A stretch of 64,000 nt of DNA, taken from Phocaeicola vulgatus. Its GTDB lineage: Bacteria > Bacteroidota > Bacteroidia > Bacteroidales > Tannerellaceae. The stretch covers positions 1-64,000 of the forward strand of contig CP091733.1 in assembly GCA_022009975.1 (NCBI GenBank), read 5' to 3'. The position numbers and the translations under genes are program-made. Shown piece after piece: positions 1-11,463 of the stretch; within the stretch, counting starts at the first letter, position 1; every line of letters starts with the position of its first letter. Under the pieces are notes generated by a model. It saw nothing but the letters and a program-made list of their open reading frames with translations, searched no databases and was not told where the DNA came from.

Positions 1-383
1 TTTTTATCTTTGTCGATAATTCTACGCCGAAGGCCCGCCGCTCGTAGTGTTTTGGAGGCGGAGCGTTGTCTTCGAAACGGGGCTTCCGTGGTTGTTTTTC
101 CGGAAGGTTCGCGTACGTATGACGGGAAAATGATCCGTTTCAAGAAAGGGGCTTATCAAATGGCTCTGGATCAGCATTTGCCTATTATTCCGATCACCTT
201 AAACGGGACCGTTTGATGTCTTGCCGATCGGGTCGTTGAATGTCCATCGTCATCGGATGGAGATGGTGATCCATCCGGCGGTTTCTACCGAGAATATAGA
301 CACTTCCCACAAAGGAATGCAAGCGTTCGCTGATCGAGACTCAAGAAATCATAGCATCTGCCTTGTGGGAAGAATATAAATAA
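1..383 (+). CDS. PlsC-type 1-acylglycerol-3-phosphate acyltransferase, C-terminal part
   Basis: This is the 3' end of a lysophosphatidate acyltransferase-like gene whose start lies outside the window. The visible part has the glycerolipid acyltransferase motif FPEGSR followed by a lysine/glycine-rich KKGAY segment, and then the hydrophobic motif PIIPITLNGT, in the usual order for motifs III and IV of the family. The family transfers an acyl chain to 1-acyl-glycerol-3-phosphate to make phosphatidate at the inner membrane. The catalytic HX4D motif is upstream and not visible. The frame changes near 215 and again near 320; read through these, the protein ends in LWEEYK at a TAA at 381-383, eleven bases before the end of the convergent Wzi-like gene. 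Confidence 0.8.
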
Positions 384-393
384 TTTAGGGTTA

Positions 394-1880
394 TTATTTC
401 CCAGCTTTTCAAGATGCCACGTTTCGCTACTTTCAGGCTGAATCCGAAGTTATCGCCGAACATGGAACCGGCATCAGCTGCCAAAGACCCTGTAAATTCC
501 CATCCCGATAAACGGGGATGTTGATAAGAGATATCTAAAAGTCCGGAAGCTCCTCTTTTCTTGCTAAGGAAAGGGGTGGCATGTCTACCCCAACTATTCA
601 TCACGGTGACTAATACCCGATAAGATACTTGTGAGGAGATAGAGCCTTCCGCACCGAAATGCCAGTCACGAACACGGTTGTTCTTGAATCCTAATGAACC
701 GTTCTCGTTATACTCGGACTTGGGATCAGAGGAGAACCTATCGCCCGGTTAAAATAAGAGGCTCCGGTAGTGTATTCTCCGTTGTTATAATAATCATCAC
801 CACCGCCACCTACGCCGGGATGTAGGTCGTGATCAAAATCGATGAAGTGGAACTGTCCGCTTTGGTCTCTTGTAACCAGATACTCCACGACCACCTTACG
901 CAACCACGGGAATTTTGGTAAATCCAATTGCCCTCCCCATAATCCGTCGGTATTGTTTACGAATATCATACCGGATTTATCCTCGAAGAAATGTTGGTAA
1001 TAGGCGGATACTTGCCAGTTAGGTTGTGTAAAGCCAATTTGAAATCGTAAGAGCCATAATGATTACCCAGACGTTGATTTGATCGGAGACTGTTGCGTCG
1101 CCACCCCCTTCGCTGCCGCAAATAACCCGGATAAGGTCCTTGATGGATTGAGGCTGCTTTCCGATCTTAGGATTGGTTGAGGTTCCTCCCCATTGTGCCC
1201 AATGCTGTACTCCGATTACACCGGATAACGGGAAGTCATTGCGTGTATCCTTAATCTGTACAAATAATGATTTATGATGCCATAAAACGTTATCTACATA
1301 AGTCTGCTTATTGTTTGTGAAGTTAGCCAGATAATCCTTGTCGAAAGAACGACCGACGGCAAAGTCTCCTTTGACTTGCATCCAGCCTTTAGTTAAAGGA
1401 ACGACGGTAAATTCCGGAATGCTGATGTTCACTTCCGGTATCCGGGCGGGCATTGGCGGATTGCACGATATCGCCCGAGCTAAGCCAACGATCCCAAAGT
1501 GAATTATAGCGTTCCTTGCTTCCTAGCACTCAATAGCAAGCATTTGTAACCTAACTCGGCATATATTTGTTGGATAAAGAAATTGCGATGACGAGGAACT
1601 GCGGCCACTACGTCTAATCGGCTCCCCAGCGAAAACCTTTGCCAAAAGTTTGATTATGGAATACTCCCGCATTCAAATATCCGTTATTCGCTTCCAAAGG
1701 AACAATTCCGTATCGATTGCTAACCATCCAGAAAGGGGTATTGTCGCCACTAGCTACCGATCCGAATATTTCGGCCTTGTAGGTAGTCGCTTCCGGAGTT
1801 GTCTCTTCTTCTTGAGCGAAACTAGCCGTTGCCATCCCCAGACAAGTCAGACCTATAAAAATTGATCGCACTGATTTCAT
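394..1880 (-). CDS. Capsule assembly Wzi-like outer-membrane protein
   Basis: The protein begins with a signal peptide (MKSVRSIFIGLTCLGMATASFAQ, cut after about residue 23). It continues with the conserved stretch AEIFGSVASGDNTPFWM, which I associate with the Bacteroidales 'capsule assembly Wzi family' proteins of about 500 residues. Such proteins are predicted outer-membrane beta-barrels; in enteric bacteria Wzi anchors capsular polysaccharide. The later part is rich in alternating aromatic/polar strands, as expected for a barrel. The frame is broken at several points (near 1600, 1450, 990, 680-600 and 410). The end at 394 assumes a single-base error near 410 that restores a short KAGK terminus. 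No capsule synthesis genes are present nearby, so its partner is unknown. Confidence 0.7.
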
Positions 1881-1906
1881 GTATATATAAATGTTTTGTC
1901 TGGGCG

Positions 1907-1936
1907 CAAAGGTAAGGATTTATATGTTTGGTGCAA
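1907..1936 (-). promoter_or_regulatory. Bacteroidetes-type promoter of the Wzi-like gene
   Basis: On the minus strand there is a -7 box TACCTTTG at 1914-1907 and a TTG at 1936-1934, separated by 19 bases. This matches the known Bacteroidetes primary sigma consensus TTTG-N19/20-TAnnTTTG. It lies 27 bases upstream of the start codon at 1880. Confidence 0.65.
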
Positions 1937-1939
1937 CCA

Positions 1940-2942
1940 TTATTGTTTCTTTAACCACTCGAATATAGTTTGATAGGCATCGTTCCGATAGGGGCTTTTG
2001 AGATAGGATCAGATCGTGGATGCCGTTTGGAATGGTATCTCTCGTGACTTTGTCTCCTAGTTTCTCCCCGTATTTTGAATGTCTTGAACATCCAAGACGA
2101 TGTCGGAGGTCATGTATTCCTCATGCCATGTCTCTGTTTCCGGAAAAGATTTGTTGGAAGACATCACTAGTATCGGACAATCCAGCTTTTAACCCTTTTT
2201 GTACCGTCTGTTGCGCTTCTTGTATGGCTTTGATCCATCCGGCTTTTTTCGGATGCCCGAATATCATTTTCCAGTTCGTATCAAATTCCCATTCTCCTTT
2301 ATACTGCTTAAGCAGGCTATAAGCGTAATTCGGATCACCCAAACCTTGTACGGTAAGATTCGGAAATAGCCTCCCGACAAACGCAACGGTTGGCAGTACG
2401 ACTTTCTCCATTAACCATCCGAAATTCCAATCTAGAAAAGGGCTGTTCAGAATAAGCCCGTCTACCGGTAACTCTCCTTTTTACTATTCAAATAATAAGG
2501 TGTGATCAATCCGCACTCGTAGAATGCGCCATTAATAATATCCGCTCGTTGCCTTCAGACCGGATGGTGGCCAAAGCGGTATCGATATCAGCGAAATACT
2601 CTTTTAGGCTCTTGCAAAAGAACGGGTTTTGATTGGGTAATATCGAACGTCCGTATTTCCGCAAGTCCATCGCATAGAAATTATATCCGTGAGCGTTTAC
2701 GCTATCCCCTAATTGTTTCTGGAAAAATAGTCATTATAGCCATGGATATACAGCACGGCCTGTTTTACGCTATCCAGTTGAGGTTTCTTGACCAGTGTGC
2801 AAACTACCTTCCCCTCATAATCATCCGGCATCTGGAAGGTACGGCGTAAATAACCATCTCCCAATACATCGGGTACGTATTGGGCATATACCTCGCATAA
2901 AATGAAACAGAGGAATATAATAAGATTTATTTTTCGAGACAT
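1940..2942 (-). CDS. Secreted or periplasmic alpha/beta hydrolase (lysophospholipase-like)
   Basis: The start MSRKINLIIFLCFILCEVYAQ is a clear signal peptide. The fold is indicated by the strand-loop AVLYIHGYNDYF (oxyanion region) and a nucleophile-elbow-like AHSTSG about 100 residues later. This departs slightly from the usual G-x-S-x-G, with alanine in the first position. A histidine near the C-terminus (HDL, about 2010) is a plausible catalytic base. Length after repair is about 330 residues, as in serine hydrolases of the Hydrolase_4 type. Frame breaks occur near 2715, 2480 and 2120-2000. The end in EWLKKQ at 1940 assumes these repairs. The substrate is not evident; a lipid ester or acyl-glycan is possible. 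Confidence 0.7.
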
Positions 2943-3157
2943 AAATATATTGTTTCTATTTTATAACTGTATTTTGCAAAAGATAGGGTTTATCAATCAA
3001 TGGTAATTAACCAAGATCATAAAATAAAAAAATGACAGATAAGCATGAAAAACGATAGTATAAACGTGAATATTGCAACTTATACGTAAAAAGCACTATT
3101 TATGGTAAGCCGTTAATTTTTATCTTAACAATAAAATATTTTTACTTTGTTGGAAAA

Positions 3158-3930
3158 ATGGAAGCGTGTATGGAACCGGAAATAACAGTAATAATCATAG
3201 ATGATGACCTTGGATCGATCCAGAAATTGCAAAACGATCTATTGGCCTTCTCGGAGGTAAGGATATTAGATACAGCGACAACGGCGGAATTAGGCAAGAG
3301 GCATATCCTTAAGTATCAACCGGATTTGGTGTTTTTGGATGTGGAACTTCCGGACATGTCTGGCTTTGATTTGCTGGATGATATACGGGATGATATTCTT
3401 CCGAACTTGAGAGTCGTTTTCTATACGGTATACGATAAATATATATTGGATGCCCTACGTGCCTCTGCGTTTGATTATTTGTTAAAACCTTATTTAATTG
3501 ATGAGTTAGCGGCACTCATCGAACGTTTTCATACAACAGAACCTGGCGGATGTTGCCTGCATGGAGAGATCTTTGCGGAAAATATTGAATCGGGATAGTC
3601 GATTTGCGATCCAAACCGTTTCGGGTCTTTTGCTAGTCCGTTGTGAGGAGATATTCCCTGCTTTCAGTTCTTGGGAGATCAGCGTTGCTGGCAGATTGTC
3701 TTGACTTCCCGTACTACTCATAAACTAAAAATGGGCACGACAGCGAAAGATTTGTTGTCTATCAATAATACGTTTGTTCAAATAAGCCAAGATTGCATTG
3801 TGAACTTGACTTATTTGATGTTCATCGAGAATAAGACCTTACGATGCGAGTTCTCATCTTCCAAGAGGAGGAGAGGATCGCCTCGCATCGCTATTTTAAA
3901 CAACTGAGAGAACGGCTGGATATTATTTGA
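3158..3930 (+). CDS. LytTR-family response regulator
   Basis: The first 120 residues are a receiver domain: the acidic cluster IIIDDD at residues 13-17, predicted phospho-acceptor Asp61 in LVFLDVELPD, and Lys110 in DYLLKPY. The second half, from about 3670, matches a LytTR DNA-binding domain: a stretch around ISINNTFVQISQDCIVNLTYL-like strands ending in HRYFKQLRERL. Total length of about 255 residues is normal for the family. Frame breaks fall near 3560-3680 and 3860. There is a second possible start at 3170 (MEPEITV). No histidine kinase is encoded in this window; both neighbours are on the opposite strand, so the partner kinase is elsewhere or the gene is an orphan. Confidence 0.85.
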
Positions 3931-3979
3931 TGGTTCCTCTTCTTTTCTCCCTAATTTTATCTGTTTTGCAGGGTGTAAT

Positions 3980-4040
3980 AGGCTTCTGAAGTGAATAACT
4001 AACGGCTTGGGAAGTGAATAACTAATCACTTGAGAAGCCT
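3980..4040. repeat. Inverted repeat enclosing a tandem direct repeat
   Basis: Two 15-base arms (3980-3994 and 4026-4040) are inverted copies with one mismatch. Inside them the 15-mer GAAGTGAATAACTAA occurs twice (from about 3988 and from 4011). The element lies between two convergent genes, so it may act as a terminator, although no long T-run follows on either strand. Confidence 0.5.
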
Positions 4041-4184
4041 TTTGCAAGCGATTAAGTATGTTGTCTAAATAATTCATTTTCACCGCATAAGGAATTTTAC
4101 ATTTCAAGTCGTAAATTATTTACTTCAGTAACGGATAGTGCCTACTAAGATTTGCTTATTTTCTGACATTTACATACAAGAGAG

Positions 4185-5331
4185 TCAATATATTCTAGCC
4201 ATCCAATCCGCGAAAAAGTAGTCATATACCCTATAAAAGCCATCTTCCTGTGTTATCAAATCATTTTTCAACAGAGGTTTGACCGCAGATTGTACAGAAC
4301 TGGCTGAGGGTAGCTTGTATTTTTGATAAATGCTGATGACGTGAGACCTTCTGCTCTGCCCTCTTTGGCGATAGCTTGTAAAAACAAGTTTTTTTGTTTG
4401 GGAGCAAGATTGGCAAGTAGATCCTTGTAACTACTTTCTTGTGTTAGAATCACATTCTTGCGGGCTATTTCTATCTTATCCATACTACAACGCTCACCCT
4501 CTTCGGTCAATGCGAAAAGTTCGTTCATTATCATTTGCACAAACCAAGTATAGCCATCGAACATCCGATAAACTTCTTCTATTACGGATTTGTCGATAAG
4601 CTTTCCCCTTTGCTCAAAAAGCCGGTTGGCGAACTCCACATAGATATGAATGGGTATTGGCTTAAGTCCTATACTAATAGCGCTTTTGATAAAAAGGCTT
4701 GAAGAGGAATTAAACATATTACTCATCAAATGGCGTTTACTGCCGGAGAAGATAAACATAGTCTGCTTTGCATTGTTGAATCTTGGTTCGCAACAACGCT
4801 TCTACATTTTTTCTCCTCATAGCCGCCAATTTGTTGGAACTCATCGATCGCCACGATACATGGTTTATCTGCGGTCTCTAGATAAGCGAAGATCTCATCA
4901 AGTGTTGTTTGTGGTGCTTGAATGTCTCCCTAGCCCAATATCAAAACAAGGTTCTCCGGTTACCATATCCAGTTTAAAAACCCGCACGCAATGAGGTTAT
5001 GATTTGAAAGAACCGTTCCGTCCAAACCGTTTTCTTTGGCTTCAATTCGTCATAGATGGCTTTTTCCTAATAGATATACGAACTCTGTTAATGAAGTAGT
5101 GGCATAAATATCCACAAAGAACGCATGATAATTTTTCTATCGATTCTTGATGAAAAAGATGTTGGATCAATCCGGTCTTACCCAAACGGCGTGGAGAAAT
5201 CAATGCGACATTACGTCCGTTCTCAATCTGTTTAATCAAGAAGCTTGTCTCTCCCTCACGGTCACAAAAAAATATTTGTCTGATACATATCTACCCACGA
5301 CAAAAGGATTCATCATTGCGATTGTCTCCAT
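4185..5331 (-). CDS. AAA-type ATP-binding protein of the ATPase_2 family, function unknown
   Basis: The protein starts around METIAMMNPFVVGRY and carries a P-loop PRRLGKTG at about residues 46-53, followed by a Walker B-like segment CIVAIDEFQQ (read near 4850). A C-terminal helical and winged-helix-like part ends in YDYFFADWMARIY. This order matches the family of small STAND/AAA-like ATPases common in Bacteroidales (ATPase_2, formerly 'archaeal ATPase'). Starts at 5331 and 5316 are both possible; family members usually begin just before NPFVVG. Frame breaks occur near 5040-5100, 4930, 4800, 4340 and 4270. Nothing nearby suggests a partner. No function should be inferred beyond nucleotide binding. 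Confidence 0.75.
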
Positions 5332-5480
5332 AATATAAATACATTTTTATTGCAAATATAATAATTATATCCATAATAAAGAAAGGAAACGGTATGTTTC
5401 ACTTGCACGTGTGGGAGTCCGTATTAAATAATTTGATATAGAGTGATTTAATTCGATTATTTATATATCTTCGCATTGTA

Positions 5481-5509
5481 GAAACCGCCGTTTCGGAAAC
5501 AGCGGTTTC
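5481..5509. promoter_or_regulatory. Leader hairpin upstream of the HD protein
   Basis: GAAACCGC at 5481-5488 pairs with GCGGTTTC at 5502-5509. Between them a second perfect arm pair, GTTTC and GAAAC, leaves a one-base centre, so nearly the whole 29 bases can fold. It ends 51 bases before the start codon at 5561 and is probably in the 5' leader or just after the promoter. Its function is unknown. Confidence 0.45.
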
Positions 5510-5560
5510 GGAACTGTGTATTATTGCCATGCGTAAAGATTAATCTTTAGTATCGAAAGA

Positions 5561-6212
5561 ATGGAAAAACAATCATTTATCGCTCTAGTAAAGCGTTATT
5601 ATCCTTGGATCTGCAGTATGGAGAAGGCTGCTTTTCGTATACATGATGATGTGAATCAGAAATATGATCATGTGTTGCCTTATGGATTTCATCTGAAAAT
5701 GACGGTATCGTATGTCTCTCGCTACGGATATCTGGTAGCTGAGACCGAGGCGGATATACTGATTTTGTATGCCTCTGCTTTTCTGCATGATACGATAGAA
5801 GATGCACGGATGACCTATAATGATGTCGTGAAATTCCTGAAAAGAGTTCAAGGGGGAGGCTTTGTCTTGCCAGAAGGCGTGAGACAGCACTTGGAAGACC
5901 AAGTTCCGGAAATCGTATACGCCTTAACGAATGAAAAAAAGGACGAAACCGGGGAGAACGGGCGAATGACCTGTATTATCAAGGAATACGGCAGACTAAA
6001 TTCGCTTCTTTTTATATAAAAATGTGTGATCGGCTGGCGAATATCCAATATACGATGATGTTTGTGTTTTTGCGAACCGGATGTTGGATGTTTACCGTAA
6101 AGAGTATCCGGAATTTATCCGATCGATCAGTGAAGGTGCGGTTACACAGGTGCCGGATGCCATGAAGGAGGAAGCGGAACGTCTGTTAAATAGCGAATCG
6201 TATATTATATAG
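5561..6212 (+). CDS. HD-domain protein, RelA/SpoT-hydrolase-like
   Basis: The N-terminal part contains the metal-ligand pattern of the RelA/SpoT HD hydrolase fold: a histidine at about residue 44 (PYGFHLKMTV), the HD pair in FLHDTIED at residues 76-77, and a later CDRLANI segment that corresponds to the LADR motif. No synthetase domain follows; at about 215 residues this is a stand-alone HD protein. The family cleaves (p)ppGpp or other nucleotides, but substrate specificity cannot be read from the sequence. The frame breaks near 5970 and 6020-6165. The gene ends ten bases before the ECF sigma gene, so the two may be co-transcribed, which would be an unusual neighbour for a polysaccharide locus. 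Confidence 0.7.
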
Positions 6213-6221
6213 TCTTCTCAA

Positions 6222-6822
6222 ATGTCTTTTTCAGAAATCCATACGGAGCGATGAAGATCTGCTCACCTCATTGGGGCAGGGGAGCGAGGATGCGTTTACT
6301 GTTATTTATGAGCGGTATCATAAATTATTGTATGTGTTGGCCTATAAATATTTGAAAAGTACATATTCTTCGGAAGATGCCGTACAGCAAGTTTTTTTCT
6401 GAAATTGTGGGAGGCACGTTCCCTACTGATGGTGAACGTGAATTTAAGGAACTATCTCTATACAATGCTAAAGAATCACGTATTAAATGAGATCCGGAAT
6501 AATAATAGCGCCGTAGAGAAAAAAATTATGAGATCGTACAATCAGCGCCGGAATATGAGGATGAACTGCTTATAAAGATAGAGGAACAAGATATGATGTC
6601 TCATTTTTACCAAGCGATCGATCACTTGCCGAAGCAGAAACGCCAAGTCTGTCTGTATAAGCTGAAAGGGAATCTATCTAATCAAGAAATCGCCGATAAG
6701 ATGAATATCTCGGTCCCCACGGTAAAAACACATTATGCGCAAGCGATAAAAAAATACTGCGGGCACATTTCGAGAGACTATTTTTTTATTTCTTTTTATA
6801 TTTGTGGAACTCATCCTATTGA
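6222..6822 (+). CDS. ECF RNA polymerase sigma factor (SusCD-associated)
   Basis: Region 2 is visible as AFTVIYERYHKLLY and SSEDAVQQVF-KLWEAR. Region 4 appears as HLPKQKRQVCLYKLKG followed by the helix-turn-helix NQEIADKMNISVPTVKTH. About 195 residues is normal for the Bacteroidetes sigma-70 group that partners with FecR and TonB transducers. The frame is broken near 6255, 6400 and 6525 and again near 6760. The start at 6222 gives MSFSEI; an internal start cannot be excluded. It is followed after 30 bases by its predicted FecR partner and then by an STN-containing SusC, the classic trans-envelope signalling order. Confidence 0.85.
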
Positions 6823-6852
6823 TGGCTTTGCGTGTCAATTGATAAAAAGAAA

Positions 6853-7843
6853 ATGAATATGAAAATACCCGATCTATCGATCATAGAGAAAACGCTAAAT
6901 AATGAGGCTACTTCCGAGGAGTCTTGTGAGGTTGTTCGTTGGTTTAAGACCCCGGAAGGACAGGCATGGCTTGCTGAGCGTATCGATCAGGATGAGAAAA
7001 CGATTCATATGGGGGAGGAAGAGGCATGGATCGACCATCCGATACCCTCAGCCGTAATGTATCAGAATATTATGCGGCAACTCCGCCGACAAAAAATACG
7101 CCGTTTTATAGCGTATGCGGCTGCGGTCTTTATACCGATTGCTTTAATTATAGGACTTTTCATACGCATAAACTCACAAGTGGATTTGTTGGCGGATGGT
7201 GGGTATGACGAGGTGTACGTACCTAATGGGGAACGCATGCAAGTGCTTTTTTTCAAGATGGGAGTAAGGTCCATTTGAATTCAGGAAGCCGTATTCGTTA
7301 TCCGAAAAAAATTCGGTCTCTCCGAACGTAAGGTTTATTTGGAAGGAGAGGCTTGGTTCGAGGTCGCCAAGAACAAGAATCGGCCTTTTATCGTGGATCT
7401 TTCTTATATGGATATAAAAGTGTTGGGTACTACCTTTGATGTGAAAGCCTATCCGGAGGAAGAAGCTATATTCGTCGCTTTAGAGACAGGATCTATCGAG
7501 TTGAAATCAAGATCCTTCAAATCTTATCAATTACGCCCGGGAGAAAAAGCGGTTTATAACAAGGCTTCCGGACGTTGTGAGGTACTCCGTTCCCACGATG
7601 TCAAGATGTATTCGGCATGGAGACGTAATGTGCTCGTATTTAAGAGCGCCCCTTTATCGGACGTAATGAAAACATTGGCTCGAACTTATGATATATCCTT
7701 TGACGTGAAGGATTCTGCCGCTTTGCGATATACGTATACGATAACGACCGATAGCGTCAATTTGACCACGGTATTAAAAGAATTGGAAAAAAATCACGTC
7801 TGTACTATTCGAGGAAAAAGGGGGCAAGATAGAAGTCGGATGA
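6853..7843 (+). CDS. FecR-family anti-sigma factor
   Basis: A cytoplasmic N-terminal part of about 90 residues (sigma-binding) is followed by one membrane segment, FIAYAAAVFIPIALIIGLF, and a periplasmic FecR domain. The domain shows YVPNGERMQVLF, then VYLEGEAWFEVAKN and PFIVDLSYMDIKVLGTTFDV, which are hallmark FecR strands. A C-terminal domain follows (LVFKSAPLSDVMKTLARTYD), which typically contacts the STN domain of the receptor. Length after repair is about 330 residues. Frame breaks lie near 7245-7310 and 7790. The ATG at 6859 is an alternative start. It is predicted to hold the sigma factor at 6222-6822 inactive until the SusC at 8068 signals ligand. Confidence 0.88.
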
Positions 7844-7979
7844 AAAAAATAAAAATTAGCTATAACGACTCATCCTTTTTAGATTTGTCATGTGTCTATT
7901 TGATAGGAGAGCAGGAAACAGAGTGTTAACCTTAAAATAGATATGCGTATGGATTCCTCATAAATAGATAACATAAGAA

Positions 7980-8009
7980 CAGCCGAAAAGCTCCTACCCT
8001 TTTCGGCTG
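7980..8009 (+). promoter_or_regulatory. Perfect hairpin in the fecR-susC gap
   Basis: An 11-base perfect stem (7980-7990 with 7999-8009, CAGCCGAAAAG and its complement) encloses an 8-base loop. It lies between fecR and susC, 59 bases before the susC start, and no T-run follows. It could be an attenuator or a stability hairpin separating low-level regulator transcription from induced susC transcription. Confidence 0.55.
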
Positions 8010-8067
8010 CCGATCGTATTAAAAAAATAAATTTCTAATACCAACTATTAAAAATCAATACAAATAT

Positions 8068-11000
8068 ATGAAAGAAAAGCAAGAAAGCCCTCGGCGTAGG
8101 TGCCTTTTAATATTAATTGAGAAAATACCGAATGCCATGAAGTTAACCTTTCTATTTTTTTAGTCATATCCTTGCTGAGTTTCACGGCTACCGCCTCGGC
8201 TCAGCGGGTTTCTATTAGTGCTGGACAATGCGAAAGTGGAGAAAGTTTTAGCTACCATCACCCACCAAACCGGGTTGAGTGTTGCGTATAGCAAACAAAT
8301 CGTAGATTTGAATCGGAGAGTGAGCGTTAATTTTACGAATGCAGAATTGACAAATGTATTGGATAAAATAACGGAGGGCACGTCATTAAGTTATGAAGTT
8401 AAAAAAATGGAAAGATCTACTTATTTGAAAAAAACCTCTAGCGAATGCGGTCACCCAGCAAGCCAAAAATAACGGGTGTTGTTGTCGATTCAAAAGGGGA
8501 ACCTATCATTGGAGCGAATGTTGTGGAGAAAGGTACTACAAATGGTACGATAACAGACTTTGATGGTAAATTTATTTTGGAGGTATCGGATAACGCGACA
8601 CTTCAATTTTCTTATATCGGCTTTATGCCAACAACTGTCGCTATTGCGGGACAGACTTCATTGAATGTACGTTTAAGGGAGGATACACAGGCTTTGGATG
8701 AGGTCGTAGTTGTAGGTTATGGAACCCAGAAGAAAAGTAAATTTGACAGGTTCTGTTTCTTCCGTGAAGTTTGATGAGGAATTGGCGAACCGTCCGATCA
8801 CTGATGCTTCTCAAGCACTTTCCGGAAAGGTCTCCGGTGTGTGGATCAGCCAGAATTCGGGTAAGCCGGGAGATGATGGAGCGCAATTGAGAATTCGTGG
8901 CTGGGGTACATTGAATAATTCGGACCCGTTGGTGATTATTGACGGAGTAGAAGGGTATTCAGCCAAGTAAACCCGAGTGACATCGAAAGTATCACAGTCT
9001 TGAAGGATGCGGCTAGTGCGGCTATTTACGGATCAAAGGCCGCTAACGGTGTCGTTTTGGTTACGACGAAGATGGGAAAGAATAATGAGAAAACCCAAGT
9101 AGAGTTGAACTCTTACGTCGGAATGCAGCAGATCGGACGTCATTTTGATTTAGTGACGAATAGCGCCGAGCATATGACTATGGCGAATCAAGCTTTGGTG
9201 AATGGGGGAGAGAACCCTCTTTTCTCGGAAACATTGATCTCTAATTTCGCTAATGGAACAGATCCTTATAAATACCCGAATACGGATTGGTATGACTCTC
9301 TTTATCGGAATGCTTTAATAACAGGGCATAATTTATCTATTCGCGGTGGATCGGAGAAACTATCTTCCTTCTTGTCTTTGAACTATTTGAGTCAGGAAGG
9401 TATTTTGATGAACTCTAAGGCGGAGCGGTTCGGTATCCGGGCAAATGTGGAGTATAAAGTGAATTCATGGTTGAGAGTTGGCGCTCGTTTGAATTATACT
9501 CGTAGGAATTCCCAAAGAGCCTTTTTGATTTGTTCCGTGTATTCGAACAGCAACAAGGTGCGGCTCCTTTCATCGCTCCATATACCCGGGATGGCCGTTT
9601 CGGTTCGGTAGAAGCGATTAAGGATGATGGTACTTTATTGTATACGACTTATCAGCCGGTTATAGACGCTTCGAACAGGGGCGACTAAAACATCCAAGGA
9701 TTATATGGCAGTAAATGCTTTCGCTACCGTGGATTTTTACGAAAGACTTGAACTTACAAGTAACATGGGCCTCTAATGGCAATTGGAAAATGGTTGATAA
9801 ATATAATGAGACCCTTTATGGATATACGGATTCTGGCATAGAGACGATACCGAAAAAAATTACAATCGTGATGGTATTGTGTTGAGTAGAGAGCAAGTAT
9901 CGACCATGCGTAATAATTTCCAAGCGACATTAAACTATAGCAAGCGATTTGCGGATAAGCATTATGTTGCCGCTATCCTTGGTACCCAATTGGAGAATTA
10001 CAGTATAAAGAACGTATTTGCCCGAAGAACCAACCCACCCAAAGAAGGATTAACCCAAGTGGACGCGGGAACGGAAGGTATCAAGGGAGAGGGAAATTTT
10101 GAAGGTCTACGCATGGCATCTTATTTTGGTCGATTGAATTATGCCTTTGCGGATAAATATTTATTTGAGATGAATCTCCGTGCCGATGCCTCCTCTCGTT
10201 TTTAAACGGGGAAATCGCTGGGGTGTTTTTCCGGGCTTCTCTGCAGGATGGCGTTTGAGTGAAGAGGCGTTTATTAAGAACCTGAATCTGTTTTCTAATT
10301 TGAAACTACGTGCGTCGTGGGGACAATTAGGCAATCAAACCATTGAAGGATATTGGCCTTATTTAACAGTGATCTCCCAAAATTATGACTTGAGTTATAA
10401 TTATGGAGGCTCATTGGCTCCGGGTGCTGCCGTAACCGCTTTGGTGGATGAGGATATTACTGAAACTACCTCTTCCTTGGATATTGGCGTGGATTTGGGC
10501 TTCTTAGGTAATAAGTTGAATATAGAAGCTGATTACTTCAATAAAAAAACAACCGATATTATCGTTCAATTGCCAATACCAAACGTATTAGGGGATAAGA
10601 CCGCGCCGTTTGAGAATGTGGGCGAGATGAAAAAAATAATGGTTTTGAGTTAGTCGTGAATTATGATAATCTTGAGACGAGCAGAGATCGCCTTGGATTT
10701 AACGTAGGACTAAACTTTACGTATATCGATAATAAAGTAACGAAATTTCAAGGTGGAAACTCTCCGGACCAGCTTTATTTGATTCGTGAGGGATATCCGT
10801 ATAAGGCTTTGTATGGCTATAAAGCGGTTGGCATCTATCAATCGGACGAAGAAGCCGCTCAAAATATGCATAGCAATGGGCTTAAGCCGGAAATGGGAAA
10901 TCTGAAATACGAGGATGTTAATAACGATGGAAAATTAGACTATCAAGATAAACAAGTACTTGGTAATACGATTCCTAAAATTACGTATGGACTTACTGCC

Positions 11001-11458
11001 GGCTTACGCTATAAAGGGTTTGACTTAAATATCTTATTCCAAAGGTTTGGGACAGGGCCGAATGCGTTTACGAAGAGCGGCATGACCCGTATGCAATACG
11101 AATGGCTGACTATTTCTGATAAATGGCGGGATGCGTGGAGCCCAGAGAATCCGGACTCAAATATACCGATGCTTCGGTTTGACTCTTCATGGGACACGTA
11201 TGACTCCTCATTTTGGGTGCATCGTATCGATTTCTTGAAATTGAAGAACTTACAATTAGGTTATGCGTTCCCTGAATGGATTACCTCAAAGCTAAAAATG
11301 CAACGGTTGTACGTATATGCGAATGCCCAGAACCTGTTTACGATTATGTGGAAAAAGGGTATGAAGGATATTATCCGGAAAGAAATACGTTTGATTCGGG
11401 TACCAATTATTACCCGACTCCGAGAATATTTACATTTGGTATAAATCTTAATTTCTAA
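8068..11458 (+). CDS. SusC/RagA-type TonB-dependent transducer (sulfatase locus)
   Basis: The order of domains is: signal sequence (about MKLTFLFL...), STN secretin/TonB signalling domain (KVEKVLATITHQTG to about 8410), carboxypeptidase-D-like domain (ITGVVVDSKGEPIIGANV), then the linker DEVVVVGYGTQKK, plug (SDPLVIIDGVEG, LKDAASAAIYGSKAANG) and a barrel of about 750 residues. Total is about 1,130 residues, typical for the STN-bearing class. It should import a glycan through the outer membrane with TonB energy and signal to the FecR upstream. Starts at 8068 and 8134 are in frame; the latter places the signal peptide at the N-terminus. Frame breaks are at about 8160-8220, 8440, 8740, 8970, 9520, 9690-9860, 10200 and 10630. 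Confidence 0.92.
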
Positions 11459-11463
11459 AAAGT

